A stretch of DNA of 64,000 nt. Source: an uncultured Hungatella sp. (GTDB lineage: Bacteria > Bacillota > Clostridia > Lachnospirales > Lachnospiraceae). The notes beneath the pieces are model-generated. The model saw only the letters and a list, made by a program, of their open reading frames with translations, was not told the origin of the DNA and did no database searches. This document shows positions 1 to 7,333 of this stretch, in pieces. The stretch covers positions 1 to 64,000 of the forward strand of contig CAMUJH010000019.1 of assembly GCA_947089145.1 (NCBI GenBank), read 5' to 3'. Position 1 is the first letter of the stretch. Each line of letters begins with the position of its first letter. Both the position numbers and the translations under genes were made by a program.

Positions 1-1
1 T

Positions 2-73
2 GAAGGCCACCTTGACCTCTCCAGGAAACTGGATGATGCTTTAAAAGTAGAAAATAGGCTCTCGGAATATTGA
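2..73 (+). CDS. possible C-terminal end of a gene starting left of the window
   Basis: From base 2 an open frame of 23 codons runs to a TGA at 71-73. The peptide is charged and helix-like (it ends RLSEY). The gene body, if real, lies outside the window, so nothing can be said about function. An inverted repeat shortly downstream would fit a gene end. The assignment is weak because so short an open stretch can occur by chance. Confidence 0.3.
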   Translation, partial: EGHLDLSRKLDDALKVENRLSEY

Positions 74-78
74 GCCTG

Positions 79-100
79 CCGACTAAAATTCACCAGTCGG
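79..100. terminator. 6-bp hairpin after the partial left-edge frame
   Basis: CCGACT (79-84) and AGTCGG (95-100) are perfect inverted repeats around a 10-nt A+T-rich loop. There is no run of T after the stem, so it is a poor intrinsic terminator. It may mark the end of the upstream gene or the edge of the insertion sequence. Confidence 0.25.
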
Positions 101-220
101 ATGAACCTTAAAAAGTAAATATTATCCAGAACGGATATGACAAGTAATAAATGATGAAAAAATGACGAACTTTAATAGACCATGCGTCAAATATGGTTTA
201 TAATGGTATTGCTTATGTAA

Positions 221-1735
221 TTAAGCGGCTTGCTCAAAGAGATCTTTTAGCGGGGATGACTTTGACAAAGCCCAGGCATCAAGATGTTGACACATCATGA
301 TGGCAAACAGGCGGCAGTACCACATCATGGATGAACGGTATCTGCCGTCTTCTAATTTATAGTCTATTTTCTCACGTTTGTTACAACGTTCAGCGGATGT
401 TCTTGCACGATATTCCAGCTTCCACTGGGCACTATCACGAGGAGGATCGTTAAACAGTCTTGGATTGTCTTTTAAAACAAGATGAACATTCCTGCCATAC
501 TTAGCAGAGGAGCATGGATCTTCGCAAGTGCATTGCGGGGTACCGCCTTTGCAGGTGATTTTGGGGCAGCGATATTTGATTCGCCCCTTTTTCGGCTCAA
601 CAGCAGCCTGCTTCATAAGGAACCCTTTTGGGCATAATGGAACCCCGTCTTTGTTTATGGTAATGTCATCCTTATAAACAGGAGGACGTCCACATTTCCA
701 GTTCAGGTCGATAAAAGGGGTTATGCCATTGGCATTACAGTAAACGTAATAAGGCATGGCATCGTGTGCTGAGTCGAGAAGGAGTTTTTTAACGACAGCA
801 TCAGGAAGCATCTGTTTCATGGAAAACCAGTTATATAGGAATCCATGGGAGTCATGTCGTGAGGCAGGACTTAAAAAAGGAAAAACCGGAAGATCATTTA
901 CAGAGTCAGCTGCGGTCAGCATGTATAAGTCATATCCGAAGTAATAACGGTTACGGTGGGAATCCCAGCCGATGTCACAGTCGGGCTGCTGATAGATGCG
1001 GTTACAGCTGCAATTGTGAATCCCTTTTTCAAGACAGTTGCAGGTTCGTTTTTTCCGTTCCTGTGCGGCGGTATAAACAGGCGTGCCATCTCCGGCTAAA
1101 ACAAGTTCTTTAAGAGATAACAGGTTTTGGCTGTCAGAAGTCTGAAGAAAAAAAGTATGGAAGATTTCCCAAAGTCTTAGACAGGGAGCCATGTCAGAAG
1201 GTGGGTTTTGCTCAAACTTGCGAAATAAATCTTCGACGGTTACTTTTTCAACAGGAGCAGCCTTCTCCTCTTTGCCCTTTGGCTTTTGAGGCTTTTCTTT
1301 AGGCGGATGAACAGCATTGGAAAGATTTTTATGATCGGACAGCCAAAGACGATTGTGGAAGTCATAGAAGGTGCCGACACCAGGAGTATCACCTACCGTA
1401 AAGCCAGAAATAATGGCATGAAGATTGTTCTCTTTCAGATCAGAAGCAAATTTTGTATACGAGGTTATTTTAAATTCAACGGAAACAAGGATTGCTCGGA
1501 GCATATCGGAAGGGAGCCTTGGTTGAGGGCCAAAGACGGAATATCGGTCCTGCATTAGAAGATCAATACCAGATAAATCCAAAGCCCAGAATTTTTCGAG
1601 GATCTGCCAGGCTGATGAAGAGAGAGAAGCTGCCGCATCAGGATAATATTTAAGAAGTTGAGTCAGAACACGGTTCTGATAGGCGCAATGACCGCCAACG
1701 TTAACAGGTTTCAAGGAAACACACCTCCAAATCAA
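221..1735 (-). CDS. DDE transposase (IS1182/IS4-like)
   Basis: A 504-aa, apparently full-length transposase of the DDE/RNase H-fold type. The N-terminal third (about residues 30-140) looks like the DNA-binding domain of IS1182-type enzymes. Candidate catalytic acidic residues are the D in LAGDGTP, the D in LLLDSAHDA and the E in TSAERCNKRE followed by a K/R-rich stretch. A Cys-rich insertion (motifs CNCLEKGIHNCSC and CKGGTPQCTC) lies between the last two and may bind zinc. On the minus strand, a GGAGGTG ribosome site lies just before the start codon. I could not find matching terminal inverted repeats by eye, so the element ends are not fixed. The N- and C-termini look intact, so it may still be active. 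Family placement is from the motif layout; the DDE class is firmer than the IS family. Confidence 0.8.
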   Translation of the reverse strand: MIWRCVSLKPVNVGGHCAYQNRVLTQLLKYYPDAAASLSSSAWQILEKFWALDLSGIDLLMQDRYSVFGPQPRLPSDMLRAILVSVEFKITSYTKFASDLKENNLHAIISGFTVGDTPGVGTFYDFHNRLWLSDHKNLSNAVHPPKEKPQKPKGKEEKAAPVEKVTVEDLFRKFEQNPPSDMAPCLRLWEIFHTFFLQTSDSQNLLSLKELVLAGDGTPVYTAAQERKKRTCNCLEKGIHNCSCNRIYQQPDCDIGWDSHRNRYYFGYDLYMLTAADSVNDLPVFPFLSPASRHDSHGFLYNWFSMKQMLPDAVVKKLLLDSAHDAMPYYVYCNANGITPFIDLNWKCGRPPVYKDDITINKDGVPLCPKGFLMKQAAVEPKKGRIKYRCPKITCKGGTPQCTCEDPCSSAKYGRNVHLVLKDNPRLFNDPPRDSAQWKLEYRARTSAERCNKREKIDYKLEDGRYRSSMMWYCRLFAIMMCQHLDAWALSKSSPLKDLFEQAA

Positions 1736-1781
1736 AAAGTCTGTCCGGCGCTGCCGGAACGATATGCCTTGTTAATCAAGA

Positions 1782-1803
1782 GGCGCGAAGCGCCGCATTT
1801 TTT
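1782..1803 (+). terminator. GC hairpin with T-tract upstream of the transposase gene
   Basis: GGCGC (1782-1786), loop GAA, GCGCC (1790-1794), then GCA and six T. This has the shape of a short intrinsic terminator read on the plus strand. It may shield the transposase gene region from outside transcription, as insertion-sequence ends often do, or may itself be part of the element end. Confidence 0.4.
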
Positions 1804-2282
1804 GAGACATTTGTCAAGTACTTTTTGAAAAAAGGTGGAGAAAAAATAAAAAAGGAATCTCAGAAGCCAGATAAATAAAGGCTTAGAGATTCCGAGAGTC
1901 TATGAAAATGAAAAGGAGATGCTGCTTATCAAAGTGAACCGCATGGATACTGAATTAAGGAGTGTAAAAGCCAAGATTGAAGGAATTGCGTAAAAGGAAG
2001 AAAGCTGGGAAAAGCAGAGCTTACTGTTCGCTCGTTACCTTGACCGAAAGAAAACGATGGTAGGACGTGAGAGAGTTTTTCCGTAAATTAAGATCTTCTA
2101 TGATAATCTATGATAAGCTGATGTAAAGTTAAATTTAATTTATAATCCTTAAATGACAAGGTCGCAGAAATTCCCAATAAGCGCATTTTAAGGTAGCGTA
2201 AAATAGTTTGTGTCTTTGGAAAAATAGCTCCTTTTTGGTAAGAATGCAGATATGGCAATTCTTATTGAAAGGGGGTATTTTT
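1804..2282. other. gene-poor gap between insertion-sequence remnants
   Basis: About 480 bp with no convincing gene. A 25-codon open stretch on the plus strand (about 1919-1993, containing MLLIKVNRMD) ends at TAA and resembles nothing I can name. The rest is A+T-rich and broken by stops in all frames, consistent with decayed mobile-element sequence. Confidence 0.4.
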
Positions 2283-2510
2283 ATGGCTGTAGCTAAGGAG
2301 CAGATTTGACAGATTATGTTAGAAAACAACATTTCCGGCGTTGCAGATGTCTATTCCCTTATCAAAGAAAGCTTTAAAGACATCCTGCAGGAACTCATGG
2401 AGGCGAACCCGCCAAAAAGGCTGTCTCCGTCTCTATGGTGCAGGCTGCCCGTTTCAAAGAATCCGTTCTGTTACATGTCGGATTATATCGGACAGGATGG
2501 CATAAAATGA
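2283..2510 (+). pseudogene. IS256-family (mutator) transposase N-terminal remnant
   Basis: ATG at 2283 opens a frame reading MAVAKEQI, then an in-frame TGA (2307-2309), then MLENNISGVADVYSLIKE and FKDILQELMEA. This is the typical N-terminus of IS256-family transposases, with the LLxxN...DL...LKE..IQELLEAE pattern. After LMEA the family sequence is lost and the frame ends at 2510. Only the first 40 or so residues of a roughly 400-residue protein remain, and an internal stop is present, so it is a dead fragment. The inverted-repeat element begins about 45 bp downstream. Confidence 0.7.
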
Positions 2511-2553
2511 CATTTGGATTCCAGGCGGCAGAAAAGCTTGGTATGATACAAAA

Positions 2554-2584
2554 AGTGTCGCTTAACTGGTTATTAAGCGACACT
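2554..2584 (+). repeat. left crossover-type inverted repeat of the putative promoter switch
   Basis: Two perfectly complementary 12-bp arms, AGTGTCGCTTAA (2554-2565) and TTAAGCGACACT (2573-2584), flank a 7-bp asymmetric core, CTGGTTA (2566-2572). Two inverted recombinase-binding arms around a 6-8 bp core is the standard layout of a tyrosine-recombinase crossover site. The same unit recurs in inverted orientation at 2743-2768. Confidence 0.8.
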
Positions 2585-2609
2585 TACGAAAAATTTTATA
2601 ACGGTTCTG

Positions 2610-2638
2610 ATTATATCATTAATTCTAACTAGTGTCAA
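2610..2638 (-). promoter_or_regulatory. perfect consensus promoter pointing left (OFF orientation)
   Basis: On the minus strand TTGACA (plus coordinates 2633-2638), a 17-bp spacer and TATAAT (2610-2615) give a perfect sigma-A promoter. It now reads toward the insertion-sequence debris, where no gene on that strand starts nearby. After inversion of 2557-2768 the hexamers would fall on the plus strand at about 2687-2692 and 2710-2715, some 80 bp ahead of loaP. A plus-strand TATAAT exists at 2684-2689 in the current orientation, but no recognisable -35 hexamer precedes it. Confidence 0.8.
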
Positions 2639-2742
2639 CAGGAATAATTTGCAGTATCATTTCTAAAATTCCAAATTAATTCTTATAATTATGCTATTTT
2701 TTGCTAATATCTGATTATTTTCCTCCTACGGTTTTCTGCAGA

Positions 2743-2768
2743 TGTCGCTTAATAACCAGTTTAGCGAC
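2743..2768 (-). repeat. right crossover-type inverted repeat of the putative promoter switch
   Basis: TGTCGCTTAA (2743-2752), core TAACCAG (2753-2759) and TTTAGCGAC (2760-2768). The core is the exact reverse complement of the left core CTGGTTA, so the two sites face each other, as required for inversion. One base in the outer arm differs from the left copy. Confidence 0.8.
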
Positions 2769-2794
2769 TGATCTACAATTGATTTTTAAGGGAG

Positions 2795-3289
2795 ATGAGA
2801 AAAATTTGGTATCTGCTGAAATGTCCCGAGGGTAATGAGACGGAATGTATGGCTCAATGTACTGAAATTATGGCTTCAAGAGAACTGGAAGAGGTTCTGT
2901 GTTTTCAGTATCAGCGTATGATGCGTTACGGCAGAACGTGGCATCTGGAAAGACGGATGGCTCTGCCGGGGTATGTGTTCGTAGCCGGGAGTGCTGTGCC
3001 GGGGAAGAGGAAATGGCAGGGGAGTTTAAAAAGAAAAGATACATTCTCCGTGACCCCTTGTGAGACTCCGTATCTGAAGGAACTGTGTGACAATGGTTCC
3101 TTAATCGGAATATCCAGAGGTATCATCCGAAATGGGGATGCGATTGTAACCAACGGCCCTCTGAAAGGCCGGGAGTCGCTGATACGGAGAATTGACCGGC
3201 ATAAAAGGACGGCGGAAATTGAAATTCCTTTTGCCGGCGGCAAAAGGCAGATAACGGTTGGACTGGAGATTTATGAGAAAGAAAAATAG
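2795..3289 (+). CDS. loaP: LoaP-like NusG-family transcription antiterminator
   Basis: A 164-aa NusG paralogue: an N-terminal NGN-type domain (starting IWYLLKC; family pattern WY-L) and a C-terminal KOW motif (about residues 110-160, RNGDAIVTNGPLKGRES, then IDRHKRTAEIEI). LoaP proteins bind RNA polymerase and a leader hairpin and allow transcription through long polysaccharide or natural-product operons in Firmicutes; first position in a capsule cluster is their usual place. The start is uncertain. AAGGGAG (2788-2794) touches the ATG at 2795 with no spacing, so either translation is weak or a near-cognate codon just inside (for example ATT at 2804) is used. The invertible promoter segment lies immediately upstream, making this gene the probable master switch of the cluster. 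Confidence 0.85.
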   Translation: MRKIWYLLKCPEGNETECMAQCTEIMASRELEEVLCFQYQRMMRYGRTWHLERRMALPGYVFVAGSAVPGKRKWQGSLKRKDTFSVTPCETPYLKELCDNGSLIGISRGIIRNGDAIVTNGPLKGRESLIRRIDRHKRTAEIEIPFAGGKRQITVGLEIYEKEK

Positions 3290-3400
3290 GTAATATAGAG
3301 AGAAGAGAAACAGATAAAAGAAACAGTCAAGATTGAGAATAGAATTGCTGAAGCATTGGCACAGGAATTAGGTTCTCATGGATATATTGGCAGAGCAGGG

Positions 3401-3424
3401 CCGCAGTGGAATTTATAGCTGCGG
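3401..3424 (+). promoter_or_regulatory. small hairpin in the leader between loaP and the first biosynthetic gene
   Basis: CCGCAG (3401-3406) and CTGCGG (3419-3424) form a perfect 6-bp stem around a 12-nt loop in the 420-bp stretch between loaP and the aminotransferase gene. LoaP acts through an RNA hairpin in operon leaders, so this is a candidate target, but I base it only on position and shape. The rest of 3290-3527 holds no recognised gene; one 41-codon stretch without a start codon (about 3296-3418) is unassigned. Confidence 0.3.
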
Positions 3425-3527
3425 AATGGCGAAGCCTACCCAAAATGGGGACACGCGAGTACATGGGTATGTGAGATTACCGATTACCATGGGAACGGAA
3501 TGACAGGGCGGAGAGACAGATTACTTT

Positions 3528-3710
3528 TTGGCATTAGGTGAAAAAGAGAAGCGGCTTGTTGAAAGTATTGGGAATCGGGAACATAAAACCGCTTTGTCCA
3601 AAGTCGTGGTGGGGGAAGTGATGGTGGAGGTGGAATTTATGGGAAGGAAGATGGAACTGACAATGGGAATTGAGATGATTGTGAAGAAAAGACTGAAAAA
3701 GAGGAAATGA
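3528..3710 (+). pseudogene. remnant of a second NusG/LoaP-like C-terminal (KOW) half
   Basis: A 60-codon frame whose second half (GEVMVEVEFMGRKMELTMGIEMIVKK) lines up with the end of the intact LoaP upstream (RTAEIEIPFAGGKRQITVGLEIYEK). It contains only the KOW-domain end; no NGN domain precedes it in frame. It is best read as a decayed second copy of the antiterminator. Its stop overlaps the start region of the aminotransferase gene, so residual translation through it could help couple expression. Confidence 0.5.
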
Positions 3711-3712
3711 TA

Positions 3713-5020
3713 ATGGATTTTATGAATGACCTAAGATTCAAGGGCATTGAAAAATTTGACCGTAGAGTATGGTTGTCTTCCCCAACCATGCACGGCGATG
3801 AACAGCGATGGGTCGACGAGGCAATTCAGACAAATTGGGTATCCACTGTTGGCGCCAATATCAGTGTGGTAGAAAAAGAAATAGCGGGGTACATAGGCGT
3901 TAAATACGCTATAGCGCTGTCTGCCGGTACTGCCGCGCTGCACCTGGCTACCAAGCTCGCCGGGGAAAAGCTGTATGGCCAAGCCAGGCCGAATGCCGGT
4001 ACTCTGGCTGGAAAAAAGGTCTTCTGCAGCGATATCACATTTGATGCGTCCATAAATCCTATCGCATATGAAGATGGCGAGGCGGTCTTTATAGACACGG
4101 AACCTGATACATGGAACATGTGCCCGGAAGCGCTTGAGAAGGCCTTTGAGATTTATCCGGAAACAAAACTTATCGTTGTCGCCCACCTCTATGGCACGCC
4201 GGGGAAAATGGAGGAGATTAGGCGGATTGCTGATAAGCATGGCGCTCTTATCGTGGAGGATGCGGCGGAATCTTTGGGAGCCAAGTACAAGCTTCACGCT
4301 CAATGGGTAGAAACAGGGGCGTTGGGAGACTATAACTGCATTTCCTTTAATGGCAACAAAATAATCACCGGGAGTTGCGGAGGGATGTTCCTGACAGATT
4401 CCAAAGAGGATGCCGACAAGGTCAGGAAGTGGTCCACGCAGAGCCGTGAAGCCGCTCCGTGGTATCAGCATGAGGAAATCGGCTACAACTACCGCATGAG
4501 CAACGTGATAGCGGGGGTAATACGAGGACAGATACCGCATTTGGATGAGCATGTCAGGCAGAAGAAGGCGATCTACGAGCGGTATAGGGAAGGGCTGAGA
4601 GATCTGCCGGTTTCCATGAATCCATACGATGAGAAGGCCAGCATTCCAAATTTCTGGTTAAGCTGCTGCATTATCAGTCCCGCCGCTATGGCGCCCCATG
4701 TCAGAGGGGAACAGGACGAACTGTGGACCAGCAGCCCTGGCAAGAGCAGTCCTGGCGAGATATTGGCTGCATTAGCGGCATTCGGCGCGGAAGGAAGGCC
4801 GATATGGAAGCCTATGCACATGCAGCCTATCTACAGAGCCCATGGGTTTATTACGGCTGAGGGTAATGGCAGGGCAAAATCAGATGCTTACATGGCTGGC
4901 GGAGGCGTCGATGTGGGAGCTGACATCTTCAGAAGGGGGATGTGCCTGCCCAGCGATAACAAGATGACGGCAGAGCAGCAGGAAAGAGTGATTGATATTA
5001 TTCACAGGTGCTTTGAATAG
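3713..5020 (+). CDS. DegT/DnrJ/EryC1/StrS-family PLP sugar aminotransferase
   Basis: A 435-aa enzyme that transaminates a UDP-linked keto-sugar to an amino-sugar (PglE/PseC-type role). The N-terminal WLSSPTMHGDEQRWV resembles the substrate loop of this family. VEDAAESLGA (about residue 180) supplies the PLP-pyridine aspartate, and SFNGNKIITGSCGGM carries the Schiff-base lysine at about residue 216. The family is usually 370-400 aa; the extra length comes from a short insert near residue 90 (ARPNAGTLAGKK) and one near 340. ATG 3713 is preferred over ATG 3707 because GAGG at 3701-3704 is then 8 nt away. First biosynthetic gene of the cluster; with the PglC-like transferase downstream it suggests a diacetamido- or amino-sugar as the first residue of the repeat unit. 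Confidence 0.9.
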   Translation: MDFMNDLRFKGIEKFDRRVWLSSPTMHGDEQRWVDEAIQTNWVSTVGANISVVEKEIAGYIGVKYAIALSAGTAALHLATKLAGEKLYGQARPNAGTLAGKKVFCSDITFDASINPIAYEDGEAVFIDTEPDTWNMCPEALEKAFEIYPETKLIVVAHLYGTPGKMEEIRRIADKHGALIVEDAAESLGAKYKLHAQWVETGALGDYNCISFNGNKIITGSCGGMFLTDSKEDADKVRKWSTQSREAAPWYQHEEIGYNYRMSNVIAGVIRGQIPHLDEHVRQKKAIYERYREGLRDLPVSMNPYDEKASIPNFWLSCCIISPAAMAPHVRGEQDELWTSSPGKSSPGEILAALAAFGAEGRPIWKPMHMQPIYRAHGFITAEGNGRAKSDAYMAGGGVDVGADIFRRGMCLPSDNKMTAEQQERVIDIIHRCFE

Positions 5021-5106
5021 GAAGGGAGAAGGCTGCCGGTGCGTGATGTTTCGGGATATTGCCGCCGGGATTGCTTTAAGAATGAATTGTCAGGAGAATT
5101 ACTTAT

Positions 5107-5763
5107 ATGCGGCATAAACCTTATGGACCATATGAGCGGTTTATTAAACGGCCGTTAGACTGTTTATTAGCTGCGGCTGCATTTATAGTTTTGTCGCCAA
5201 TAATGCTTATTACGGCCATGCTTGTCAGAGTGAAACTTGGCTCTCCCGTATTGTTCAGCCAGGAAAGGCCGGGAATGATCGATCCAAAGACAGGCAAAGA
5301 GAGGATATTTAAACTACATAAGTTCCGCACGATGACGGACGCGAGGGATGAAAATGGGGAGCTTCTTCCAGATGGGCTCCGTCTCACGTCCTTTGGTAAA
5401 ATTCTCCGCTCTACTTCCCTGGATGAATTGCCGGAGCTGTTAAATATCATCAAAGGCGATATGGCCGTAGTGGGCCCAAGGCCGCTGCTTGTTAAGTATT
5501 TGGAACGATATACGGCAATGCAGCGGAGACGTCAGGAGGTCAGGCCGGGGCTTACGGGCCTGGCGATGTCCACGGTAAGAAACTCAGCCGGCTGGGATAA
5601 GAAGTTTGAATTGGATGTTGAGTATGTTGACAAGGTTTCCTTTTTGATGGATGTAAAGATAATTTTGCGGACGATCCGCATCGTGCTGAGGCGGGAAGGG
5701 ATCAATGAAGCGGGGGAAGCCACGAATAGTGAGTTTATGGGCACATTGGAGGATAAAAAGTGA
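5107..5763 (+). CDS. initiating polyprenyl-phosphate sugar phosphotransferase (PglC-like)
   Basis: A 218-aa small monotopic phosphoglycosyl transferase. One N-terminal hydrophobic segment (about residues 18-40) is followed by the family signatures KFRTM, TSLDELPELLNIIKGDM (catalytic Asp-Glu dyad), VGPRPLL and FELDVEYVDKVS. It transfers a sugar-1-phosphate from a UDP-sugar to undecaprenyl phosphate at the inner face of the membrane and so starts the repeat unit. Its short form, lacking the multi-helix N-terminus of WcaJ/WbaP, is typical of PglC enzymes that use bacillosamine-like sugars; this agrees with the aminotransferase upstream but the substrate is an inference. The stop overlaps the next gene's GTG start (GTGA). 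Confidence 0.9.
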   Translation: MRHKPYGPYERFIKRPLDCLLAAAAFIVLSPIMLITAMLVRVKLGSPVLFSQERPGMIDPKTGKERIFKLHKFRTMTDARDENGELLPDGLRLTSFGKILRSTSLDELPELLNIIKGDMAVVGPRPLLVKYLERYTAMQRRRQEVRPGLTGLAMSTVRNSAGWDKKFELDVEYVDKVSFLMDVKIILRTIRIVLRREGINEAGEATNSEFMGTLEDKK

Positions 5764-6659
5764 AGTCGGTATTAATTGGCTCTGTTGGATCGAGTAAGGA
5801 AATGTTACAGGCAATGATTGATGTCGGGTTTCCTATTACTTGTGTTTTCTCTCTGGATGAAGAGGCTTCGGCAAATGTATCAGGATATCAGCCGATTCAT
5901 GAGCTGGCTGAGAAACACGGAATCCAATATAAGAAATTCAGAAGGATCAATGAGCCTGGGAATGTAGAGCTCATCAGGAGCATTGCGCCTGAATACATCT
6001 TTGTGATAGGGCTCTCGCAGCTGGTAAGAAAGGAAATTATGGATGCGGCGAAAATTGGCTTGGTTGGCTTCCATCCGACCGATCTTCCAAAGATGCGGGG
6101 ACGCGCCGCGAACGTGTGGCAGATCCTTCTTGGAGTGCATGATGCAAAGGTATCTTTGTTCTTCATAGACGAGGGCATTGATTCGGGGGACATCCTCGGT
6201 CAGGAGCCTTATGTAATCGAGGATACGGATTATGCCGAGGATGTCGGCAGAAAGATAGATGAAGCTGTCTCAAGGCTTTCCCGCAGGGTGCTGCGGCAGA
6301 TTATGGATGGGACAATAGAACGTCAAAAGCAGAATGAGGAGGACGCCACGTATCTGCTTCGGCGTGTTCCGGAAGACGGACTTATTGATTGGGACCGGCC
6401 GATTAAAGAAATACATACGTTGATAAGGGCAGTCTCAAGGCCTTTCCCAGGAGCGTTTGGGATGTACGACGGAAAGCATCCGGTAATCATATGGCGCGCC
6501 GACGTGCTTGAAAATAAGAAGTACATAGGTATGAACGGACAGATCGCTGAGGCCGCTGATGATCACATGGATGTCGTGTGCAGGAACGGGCTGCTGAGAG
6601 TGACCGATTATGAAAATATTGACGGCGTAAAGATATTTGCCGGACATAAGTTGAGGTGA
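5760..6659 (+). CDS. formyltransferase-fold enzyme (probable sugar N-formyltransferase)
   Basis: A 299-aa member of the family of methionyl-tRNA formyltransferase and ArnA/VioF sugar formyltransferases. The conserved loop reads GFHPTDLPKMRGRAA (about residues 100-115) and the Asp loop DEGIDSGDIL (about 140). The catalytic His and Asp are present, but the Asn normally two residues before the His is Gly, as in a sub-branch of these proteins. The C-terminal part (about residues 205-299) resembles the small beta-barrel that follows the catalytic domain. It starts at GTG 5760 behind GGAGG and overlaps the previous stop by 4 nt, so it is translationally coupled. Probable role: N-formylation of the amino-sugar made by the aminotransferase. 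It is not the housekeeping Fmt, given its context. Confidence 0.75.
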   Translation: MKSVLIGSVGSSKEMLQAMIDVGFPITCVFSLDEEASANVSGYQPIHELAEKHGIQYKKFRRINEPGNVELIRSIAPEYIFVIGLSQLVRKEIMDAAKIGLVGFHPTDLPKMRGRAANVWQILLGVHDAKVSLFFIDEGIDSGDILGQEPYVIEDTDYAEDVGRKIDEAVSRLSRRVLRQIMDGTIERQKQNEEDATYLLRRVPEDGLIDWDRPIKEIHTLIRAVSRPFPGAFGMYDGKHPVIIWRADVLENKKYIGMNGQIAEAADDHMDVVCRNGLLRVTDYENIDGVKIFAGHKLR

Positions 6660-6665
6660 CAGCCA

Positions 6666-7316
6666 ATGCGCGTAGTAATAATAGCCCCGCATAATGATGA
6701 CGAAATACTTGGCGCGGGCGGGACGATGGCAAAATTGGCCGGGATAGGCCATGAGGTAATTGTTTGTGAAGTCACTGCGGGCGATATAGATGACGAAATG
6801 GTTCAGCTTCAGAAAGAGGAGGCGATTGCGTCCCATGAGCTGATGGGGGTAAAAACACATTTCATGGATCTTCCCGTAGTCGGGCTTCGCGAACTGGCTA
6901 CGAAAGAGCTAAACGGCGCTTTTCAAAAGCACCTCCTTGAGCTGGGCCCGGATATTGTTTTTATTCCCCATAAAGGCGATATGCATATTGATCACAGGAT
7001 GACTGCCGAAGCCGCAATGGTTGCCCTCCGTCCTGTGACGTTCCCGAATCTCAAAGCAGTCTATGCGTACGAGACGCTGTCGGAGACAGGCTGGAATACG
7101 CCGTCAGTGGATAATGCGTTTATACCAAATATGTTTGTTGATATTACGGGACAGATTGATATAAAGTTAGAGGCGATGAAGCGCCATGCTTCTCAACTCT
7201 GCGATTGGCCTCATCCCAGATCGCTGGAAACTATAAAGGCTTTGGCTATGCATAGAGGCAATACCGTGTGCAGGAAGTATGCCGAGGCATTTATGGTGAT
7301 TCGGGAAATCAGGTAA
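6666..7316 (+). CDS. PIG-L/LmbE-family N-deacetylase
   Basis: A 216-aa zinc-dependent deacetylase. The N-terminal motif PHNDDEILGAGGT (family: PHxDDE) and HKGDMHIDHR (about residue 105) give the metal ligands and catalytic Asp. Such enzymes remove N-acetyl groups from GlcNAc-type sugars, often on lipid-linked or nucleotide-linked intermediates. It lies 6 bp after the formyltransferase gene; the pair could swap an acetyl for a formyl group on the same nitrogen. That pairing is an inference from gene order. Confidence 0.85.
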   Translation: MRVVIIAPHNDDEILGAGGTMAKLAGIGHEVIVCEVTAGDIDDEMVQLQKEEAIASHELMGVKTHFMDLPVVGLRELATKELNGAFQKHLLELGPDIVFIPHKGDMHIDHRMTAEAAMVALRPVTFPNLKAVYAYETLSETGWNTPSVDNAFIPNMFVDITGQIDIKLEAMKRHASQLCDWPHPRSLETIKALAMHRGNTVCRKYAEAFMVIREIR

Positions 7317-7333
7317 GGCGGAAAGGCTGAGAT

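Larger units (their letters stand above)
2557..2768. promoter_or_regulatory. putative invertible promoter segment (phase-variation switch)
   Basis: A 212-bp segment bounded by 26-bp inverted repeats (2557-2582 and 2743-2768) that match at 25 of 26 positions. Its A+T-rich interior holds a perfect sigma-A promoter on the minus strand. The segment lies directly upstream of the loaP gene that heads the polysaccharide cluster. Recombination between inverted sites would flip the interior and aim the promoter at loaP. Such intergenic invertible promoters are well known in gut bacteria, often ahead of surface-polysaccharide loci. No intact recombinase gene is present in the window, so the enzyme would have to act from elsewhere. 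Confidence 0.75.

Noticed and set aside
3731-4552. 273-codon open frame on the minus strand inside the DegT aminotransferase gene
   Set aside because: It is antiparallel to a gene with clear PLP motifs, has no plausible ribosome site and no recognisable family pattern; a shadow of the real gene.
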